A stretch of DNA of 64,000 nt from the NCBI RefSeq assembly GCF_016862955.1, contig NZ_BONY01000010.1:1-64000 (forward strand). Reading direction: 5' to 3'. The stretch comes from Rhizocola hellebori (GTDB lineage Bacteria > Actinomycetota > Actinomycetes > Mycobacteriales > Micromonosporaceae). The notes under the pieces are model-generated. The model saw nothing but the letters and a program-made list of their open reading frames with translations. It did not search any database and was not told where the DNA came from. The position numbers were made by a program, and so were the translations under genes. Positions 59,201 through 64,000 of the stretch are shown in pieces (position 1 is the stretch's first letter; the number at the start of each line of letters is the position of its first letter).

Positions 59201-60852
59201 ACACCGGCAACGGCCGGACCGCCACCGTCGCCGGGGCCACGCTTCAGCAGCCGGGCCGCATCGTGGGCGGTCAGCCTTCGGCGGGCTTCGACGGCGACGA
59301 CAACGCGGCGACGGCCTCATCGGCGATCGCGGACACCAGCAAGAGCTTCAGCGTCGCCGCGTGGGTGAAGCTGGGCGATCTGGCCACTTCGCACACGGTG
59401 ATCAGCCAGGGTGGCACCAGCACCAGCGCGTTCCTGCTCGAATACGAGCGGGCGGGGCAATGGAAGTTCACCGCGACCTCGGCTGACAGCTCCACTCCCG
59501 GCTATGCGGCGGCGATCGCCCGCACCTTGCCACGCAAGGATGTCTGGACCCATCTGGTGGGCCAGTACGACTCGGCCGCACGAGAGCTGCGCATCTACGT
59601 CAACGGCGTGCTGGAGCGGGCCGAGCCGAACGTGGTGATGTGGGACGCCAACGGCCCCACCCTGCTCGGCGGCAGCTCGCCGCAGCGCTGGGTCGGCAAC
59701 CTGGCCGAGGTACAGGCCTGGGATAGGGCCATCACCTCCGACGAGGTGCGGGCGCTGGTCAATCCCGACGACGCGGCTTGGGGTTCGAAGGTCGGCCTGT
59801 GGCACTTCGACGCCGGCTATGATCCGTCAGCGGATTCGTCGGCCTACGGACACGACTTGAACTACCAGAACGGTGTCACGATTCCGCTGGGACAGTCGGG
59901 CCAGACCGGGACAGGCGTGCAACTCGACGGCGTCGATGACTCGATGGTCACCGATGGCCAGGTGCTGCACACGGATCAGTCGTTCACCGTGTCGGCGTGG
60001 GCCAAGATCGCGAACGGTGCGGACATGACCGGCAACCATCAGGTGCTGGGGCAGGACGGTCAGCTCTTCAGCGGGTTCTATCTGGGCTACCGCAATGTCT
60101 CGGGCACACCCCGGTGGTCGTTCGCCATGAAGGAGACCGACGAGGTAACGGCGGCATGGGCCGCGGCCAGCTCGCCCACCCCGTTGACCGTCGCCGATCA
60201 GGGCGTGTGGACCAAGCTCACGGCAAGCTACAACGCCTCCACCGGCGCCATGACGCTGCATGTCAACGACGCCTTGGTGGCGACCGCGACCCGGGCCTTG
60301 GCCGGCTGGGACGCCACCGGATCGCTGAGCGTGGGACGCGCCTGGTGGACCAGCGCGGCACCCGGCGACTTCGCGCACGAGGTGGACCACTGGGCAGGCA
60401 ACATCGATGAAGTTGTTGCCTACCAGGGGCTTTTCGTACCCAACATCGCCCTGAACAGGACCGCGACCGCGGACTCAACCTGTAACGCCGACGAGAGCGC
60501 GGCCAAAGCCGTCGACGGCAGGTGGGCCTCCTCGGTGGACAAGTGGTGCTCGTTGGGCGCCTCCAAGTGGCTGCGCATCGACCTGGGTACGGCCCGGCCG
60601 TTCCGCGCGATCACGATCCGTCATGCCGAGCAGGGCGGAGAGTCCACCGACTCCAATACGCGCGACTTCACCATCGAGGTGTCTGACGATGGCGCCGTCT
60701 GGACCACGGTGGCCACCGTGACCGGCAACACGCGCGGCCTGACCGACCATCCATTCGCGACTGTCACCAAACGCTATGTCCGCCTTGCGGTGCAAACCCC
60801 CGCTCAGAGCGGCAACCCTGCCGCTCGCATCTACGAGGTCGAGGTTTATTGA
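56299..60852 (+). CDS. Giant secreted DNRLRE / propeller / LamG / F5/8C protein 2
   Basis: 1517 aa; its ATG overlaps the previous stop (TGATG). Signal peptide RLAPVLLALALVPAAFVSPP. The layout parallels protein 1 (DNRLRE ~310-490, Ig-like, LamG 1 and 2, F5/8C), and the flanks are clearly paralogous: WTMINSQFTTQSYW and HFDAGYDPSADSSAYGHDLN appear in both. The middle (~555-815) differs: repeats of 'GWGGYT.FG..DWDKDG..D.LARDP.G.LWLYPG' type (DWDKDGYLDAVGRIDTTGEL, ADWDRDGHQDILARDPNGDE, IDWDKDGSPDVIARDPSTGQ) instead of the GDFN-type repeats. Coupled to the Rhs gene by TGATG. Confidence 0.85.
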   Translation: MNIRLAPVLLALALVPAAFVSPPGTAHAAPSMPCEPTAASTPAALAHARRCLGRVEALDRRTETSQVFVHPDGSGTMETYAYPQRVKLRDGQWSSLDATLQRRADGSISPRASVVDSTFSGGGAAPLVVGKRGGNEVSLSWPSALPAPELSGNTATYPNVLPGVDLVVTATETGFGEVLVVRDRAAARNPALRKLSLGTQLKGLHWTEHDGALAAVDAQGRAMLVADAPRMWDSAAEPGERSTAAKPSKQAKTAPIAVSRSGDHLTLTPDVSLLDNPSAVFPLFLDPTISTPTWTMINSQFTTQSYWSYDKQDCPPEPGKGGAVYQTDCAKVGQAVGYTMDYRSMWQFSTADFVGLQITSTKFTIDLLHSSLCNNGTAWTQLRWVNAGLGSGTTWANNSGSWDSIDAGSSNADTCNQARKGTEFAGSRLQEIIEIAARDSWASVTWGLKGESETDSGDWKKFDAKTARLIVGVNHVPGVPTSLTTDNQACVTGSNRPFVKTATPALSAYLSDYEGQKLTASYEWARIRNDGSYGSFGAFTKTLVDPGHSEPINATAGVIEGGDEIVGAADWTRDGKTDVLVRDTGGVLYVLPGDRTVLKPRQQIATGMGGFTFAGWVDWDKDGYLDAVGRIDTTGELRLYVGGPSGWTGSYYVIGGGWGGYTFFGLADWDRDGHQDILARDPNGDEWLYPGESKRTVSGQARALIGAGWGGYTSFGTIDWDKDGSPDVIARDPSTGQLWLYLGSGTRSYYSGSPYRYEIGAGWAEYTAKVMPDFNGDGNADLIAQYLSERTWYSYPGSGARTSGGARSTIATLGLSDAVRYVWTARSHDGYAWSGTSALCEFEVDTTKPAVPTVIPDIYVEGQTRGSVGKTGRFTFSSSSDTKTFKWGWSDPPGNTLTPGTLGGSVSIDWTPQSGGLKTLYVKAIDRAGNEESKIFQFFVAAPTNAIARWRMNDVPADPPTPTVFVDDTGNGRTATVAGATLQQPGRIVGGQPSAGFDGDDNAATASSAIADTSKSFSVAAWVKLGDLATSHTVISQGGTSTSAFLLEYERAGQWKFTATSADSSTPGYAAAIARTLPRKDVWTHLVGQYDSAARELRIYVNGVLERAEPNVVMWDANGPTLLGGSSPQRWVGNLAEVQAWDRAITSDEVRALVNPDDAAWGSKVGLWHFDAGYDPSADSSAYGHDLNYQNGVTIPLGQSGQTGTGVQLDGVDDSMVTDGQVLHTDQSFTVSAWAKIANGADMTGNHQVLGQDGQLFSGFYLGYRNVSGTPRWSFAMKETDEVTAAWAAASSPTPLTVADQGVWTKLTASYNASTGAMTLHVNDALVATATRALAGWDATGSLSVGRAWWTSAAPGDFAHEVDHWAGNIDEVVAYQGLFVPNIALNRTATADSTCNADESAAKAVDGRWASSVDKWCSLGASKWLRIDLGTARPFRAITIRHAEQGGESTDSNTRDFTIEVSDDGAVWTTVATVTGNTRGLTDHPFATVTKRYVRLAVQTPAQSGNPAARIYEVEVY

Positions 60853-63800
60853 TGACACACACACGGGGCAGCCGGTGGACCCGGCGATTGGCGACCTTCG
60901 CCAGCTGTGTCCTGCTGGCATCCACCTTCCATGTGCCGCCGGCATCGGCCAAGCCGGCCGAACACCTCAAGCCACAGGCCGAATCCGTAGTCGACGGCTA
61001 CACGGTGAAGTCGAAGCTCATCGAGCGCGTCAAGACGGGACAGCCGTTCAGCCCGCCGGCGCCGGTGTGGCCCACCGCCACCAACGCGGAGGTGGCGCTG
61101 CCGTCGCCGCGGATTCAGGGGTCGGCCTCGGTGCCCATGGTCGCGGCGGCAGGCTTGCCTGTGCGGCTGGGAAAGGGCAGCACCAACGGGCCTGAGAAGA
61201 TTCAGGTGCAGTCCTACGATCGAGCTGTCAGCAAGTCGCTGGGAGTCGACGGCCTGCTGGTGCGGCTCTCACGGGCCGACGGGGTGGCTTCGGCGGGCTC
61301 GGCCGAGTTCGGCTTGGACTACAGCGCCTTCCGGTACGCCTACGGCGGCGACTGGGCCACTCGCCTTCAGCTGCGGGTGCTGCCGGACTGCTTCCTGACC
61401 TCACCGGCGGCGGCCCAATGCCAAGGGTATGAAGTCAAGTCGCGCAACGATGTGCGAAGCGGCGTGATTTCGGGCGAGGTCAGTGTGGCGGCGTCCGGCA
61501 CGCAGACCTCCAACCGGTTCGCGACCAGCCTGGGCGGCTCGGGCGGCACGCTGGTGGCGCTGACCGCCGGAGCGTCCGGCGCGGCGGGCGACTACAGCGC
61601 CACGTCGCTTGCGCCTTCGGCCACTTGGACCGGCGGCTCCAACTCGGGTGACTTCTCATGGAGCTACCCGCTGCGCACACCCCCGGGCCTGGGCGGCCCG
61701 ACGCCGAAAATCAGCGTCAACTACTCCTCGGCCAGTGTGGACGGCCGGATGGCCGCCTCGAACAGCCAGCCCTCCTGGTTCGGTGAGGGTTTCGACTGGC
61801 AGCCGGGCTCGATCGAGCGGCGCTACAACAGCTGCGCCGAGGACATGGGCGCCGGAGCCAACAACAGCACCAAAACCGGCGACCAGTGCTGGGACACCGA
61901 CAACGCCATGATCTCGCTTTCCGGCCACGCCGGTGAGCTGATCAAGGACAATGCCGTGGAGAACAAATGGCATCTGCGCAACGACGACGGCACTGTCATC
62001 GAGCGCAAGTACAGCGCCTCCAACGGGGACAACGACGGTGAGTGGTGGGTCGCCACCACGACCGACGGCACCCAGTACTGGTTCGGTGGCCGGGCCGGTG
62101 CGAATTCGACGCTGAACACCGAGGTTTTCGGCAACCACGTCAACGAGCCGTGCCACCTGAGCACCTTCGCGGCGTCGCACTGCACGCAGACCTACCGCTG
62201 GTATCTGGACTACGTGGTCGACCTGCACGGCAACACGATGTCGTACACGTACACCAAGGACACCAACAAGTACGGCATGAACAACTCGACCACCAACCTG
62301 GTTTCCTACGACCGGGCCGGTTACCTCGAGAAGATCGAATACGGCACGCACACCGCGGTCACCGGCAGCGCCCCGATGCGGGTGCTGTTCAACCTCGCCG
62401 ACCGCTGCCTGGCAAACTGTGCCGCACCGAGGACGGCGACGAACTTCCCGGACGTGCCGACCGACAAGGACTGCGCGGCGAGCCCCTGCAACAACTTCTC
62501 GCCCACCTTCTGGATGACCAAGCGGATCTCCTCGATCCAGACCGAGGTGTGGGACGGCGTTTCGGCCTACCGGCCGGTGGAGCGGTGGGGCTTCACCCAC
62601 ACGTTCCCAGACCCGCTCGACGGCGGCGTGGGCATCACTCCGGCGCTGTGGCTGGAGAAGATTTCCCACGTGGGCCTGGTCGGCGGCGAGAAGAACCTTC
62701 CCGACGTGACCTTCGTCGGTGAGCTGCGGCCGAACCGGGTCGACACCAACGGCGACCAGTTCCCGGCCATGAACAAATTCCGGGTCACCACCGTCAACTC
62801 CGAGTCGGGCGGCAAGCTCGGGGTCACCTACTACCCGGCGGATTGCGACAAGAACTCCGGCCGGATACCGAACAAGGATGCGTTGCAGGACAACAACCTG
62901 CGCTGCTATCCGGTGAAGTGGGCGCCTCCCGGCTACACCGATCCGATCAACGACTACTTCCACAAGTATGTGGTCAAAGACGTGACCGAGTCGGATCTGA
63001 CCGGATCATCGGGGCGTGCGATCACCCACTACGACTATGTGGGTACCCCGTCCTGGCACTACAGCGACGAAGACGGCATGACCAAGAAGGAGATGAAAAC
63101 CTGGGCCGGATGGCGCGGCTATGGCGCTGTCGTCACGACCAAGGGCGACGGCACCGACGTGCAGACCAAGGTGGAGACCCGCTACTTCCGGGGTATGCAT
63201 GGCGATCACCTGCCGTCGGGGACCCGAAACATCGTCATGCCGGCGATCGCCATCGGCAATGTGCCCGCGGTCAACGACGAAGACCCCTACAACGGCCTGG
63301 TGCGCGAGACCATCACCTACAACGGCCCCGCCGGCGCCGAGGTGTCGGCGACGGCGGGCGAGCCCTGGATGTCGGCGCCCACCGCGACCCGCACCCTCGA
63401 CGGCACCACCGTGTACGCCCGGATCATCAACCTCGCCGTGTCGCATTCACGCACTGCGATGGATGGCGGGCGTGCGCCCCGGCTGACCAAGACGGTCACC
63501 ACCTTCGACGCCTATGCCATGCCCACGAAGGTGGAGGACTTCGGCGACACCGCCAAGGCCGATGACGAGAAGTGCACCCTGACTGACTACATCCGCAACA
63601 CCGCCATCAACCTGGTGGATCGGGTGGCGCGGTCGCGCACCTACGCCGTCGACTGCACCAAGGTCGGGCTAGGCGGCCTCACCGACGACGACGCCGTCAG
63701 CGACGATCTGACCTCGTATGACGGCCTGGCCTGGAACGTCGCACCGACCGTCGGCAACGTCACCAAAACGGAGACGATGAAGACCTTCAACGGTGGCAGC

Positions 63801-64000
63801 CCGACCTACTTCACCGCGAGCATCACCAATTACGACCTTCACGGCCGCGTTCATGAGTCGTGGGACACCCGCGGCGCCAAGACGACCACGACCTACACGC
63901 CGGCTTCAGGCGGACCGGAGATTTCGCGGACCGAGACCAGCCACCTCGGCTGGGTGAAGTCCACGGTCAACGAGCCCGCCTGGGGTGTGCCGACGTCGAC
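60852..64000 (+). CDS. Rhs/YD-repeat secreted protein, N-terminal part (runs off edge)
   Basis: At least 1049 aa; ATG 60852 overlaps the previous stop (TGATG). A Sec signal (RRLATFASCVLLASTFHVPP ASA) starts it. The N-terminal part has FSWSYPLRTPPGLGGPTPKI, GFDWQPGSIERRYNSCAEDM, TQTYRWYLDYVVDLHGNTMS YTYTKDTNKYG and other elements that precede Rhs repeats in secreted actinobacterial YD proteins. YD-type strands begin toward the end (THYDYVG, TNYDLHGRVHESWDTRGAKT TTTY). The C-terminal toxin and its immunity gene should lie to the right of this window. The two LamG proteins upstream are likely its surface or secretion partners. Confidence 0.85.
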   Translation, partial: MTHTRGSRWTRRLATFASCVLLASTFHVPPASAKPAEHLKPQAESVVDGYTVKSKLIERVKTGQPFSPPAPVWPTATNAEVALPSPRIQGSASVPMVAAAGLPVRLGKGSTNGPEKIQVQSYDRAVSKSLGVDGLLVRLSRADGVASAGSAEFGLDYSAFRYAYGGDWATRLQLRVLPDCFLTSPAAAQCQGYEVKSRNDVRSGVISGEVSVAASGTQTSNRFATSLGGSGGTLVALTAGASGAAGDYSATSLAPSATWTGGSNSGDFSWSYPLRTPPGLGGPTPKISVNYSSASVDGRMAASNSQPSWFGEGFDWQPGSIERRYNSCAEDMGAGANNSTKTGDQCWDTDNAMISLSGHAGELIKDNAVENKWHLRNDDGTVIERKYSASNGDNDGEWWVATTTDGTQYWFGGRAGANSTLNTEVFGNHVNEPCHLSTFAASHCTQTYRWYLDYVVDLHGNTMSYTYTKDTNKYGMNNSTTNLVSYDRAGYLEKIEYGTHTAVTGSAPMRVLFNLADRCLANCAAPRTATNFPDVPTDKDCAASPCNNFSPTFWMTKRISSIQTEVWDGVSAYRPVERWGFTHTFPDPLDGGVGITPALWLEKISHVGLVGGEKNLPDVTFVGELRPNRVDTNGDQFPAMNKFRVTTVNSESGGKLGVTYYPADCDKNSGRIPNKDALQDNNLRCYPVKWAPPGYTDPINDYFHKYVVKDVTESDLTGSSGRAITHYDYVGTPSWHYSDEDGMTKKEMKTWAGWRGYGAVVTTKGDGTDVQTKVETRYFRGMHGDHLPSGTRNIVMPAIAIGNVPAVNDEDPYNGLVRETITYNGPAGAEVSATAGEPWMSAPTATRTLDGTTVYARIINLAVSHSRTAMDGGRAPRLTKTVTTFDAYAMPTKVEDFGDTAKADDEKCTLTDYIRNTAINLVDRVARSRTYAVDCTKVGLGGLTDDDAVSDDLTSYDGLAWNVAPTVGNVTKTETMKTFNGGSPTYFTASITNYDLHGRVHESWDTRGAKTTTTYTPASGGPEISRTETSHLGWVKSTVNEPAWGVPTS

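Noticed and set aside
1-64000. Search for tRNA, rRNA, CRISPR array, insertion sequence, attachment site
   Set aside because: No cloverleaf-like TTCGA arms, evenly spaced short repeats, transposase motifs or long terminal repeats were seen by eye; small RNA genes could still be missed.

Overview
This is high-GC actinomycete DNA. The signs are strong G/C bias at third codon positions, frequent GTG starts, AfsR/SARP regulators, a SigE-family sigma factor, WXG100/EspC-like type VII secretion (T7SS) proteins, Tat and lipoprotein exports, and an Rhs/YD-repeat locus. The accessory content and scattered 'TCCACTGTGGAC'-like words fit Pseudonocardiales or Streptosporangiales, but I cannot name a genus. 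I see no rRNA, tRNA, CRISPR array, insertion sequence or phage gene. The window looks like an accessory or arm-like chromosomal segment.

Left part (1-10.8 kb). A frameshifted gene remnant is cut by the left edge. It is followed by small SUKH/DUF7832-like proteins, a VOC-fold protein, a membrane protein and a Tat-exported extensin-like D-Ala-D-Ala-peptidase-fold protein. Next come a 985-aa AfsR-type regulator with a tocopherol-cyclase-like gene behind it, and a SigE-family sigma factor overlapping its membrane partner. A 34-aa membrane peptide that conventional ORF cut-offs miss closes the section.

10.8-19 kb. A DUF6529-like membrane protein precedes the most unusual locus of the window (11.76-14.05 kb, minus strand): a helical 98-aa protein, a 21-aa peptide translationally coupled to a PqqD-like/M50 peptidase fusion, a YtkA-like lipoprotein, and a 66-aa Cys/Gly/Tyr-rich peptide that looks like a RiPP precursor. 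Two copies of a 41-bp element with a GTAG-N5-CTAC palindrome lie in the locus. A neprosin-type secreted peptidase, a 57-aa small gene, an APH-like kinase and a SUKH-ankyrin protein follow.

19-25 kb. Two convergent T7SS effector modules: EspC-like plus DUF4329-like toxin on the plus strand; WXG100-like plus HEERH zincin effector plus lipoprotein plus membrane protein on the minus strand. A Nudix hydrolase and an Imm51-like immunity protein lie next to them.

25-51 kb. An SDR/XRE divergent pair, a FGE-like protein, an LPQTG surface protein, a broken DUF1062 gene, a lysozyme-like lipoprotein, a zinc-finger rhomboid, an orphan condensation domain, an APH kinase, a PLL-like propeller, a second AfsR regulator coupled to a Cys-rich peptide, a beta-propeller/T7SS-like pair, a thioredoxin-reductase/methyltransferase fusion controlled by a divergent XRE-cupin regulator with a perfect operator palindrome, a ClpC unfoldase, a second SDR, YggT and a FUSC transporter-like protein.

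51.6-64 kb. A translationally coupled operon of two giant secreted paralogues (DNRLRE, two different beta-propeller inserts, two LamG domains and a discoidin domain each) and an Rhs/YD-repeat protein that runs off the right edge.
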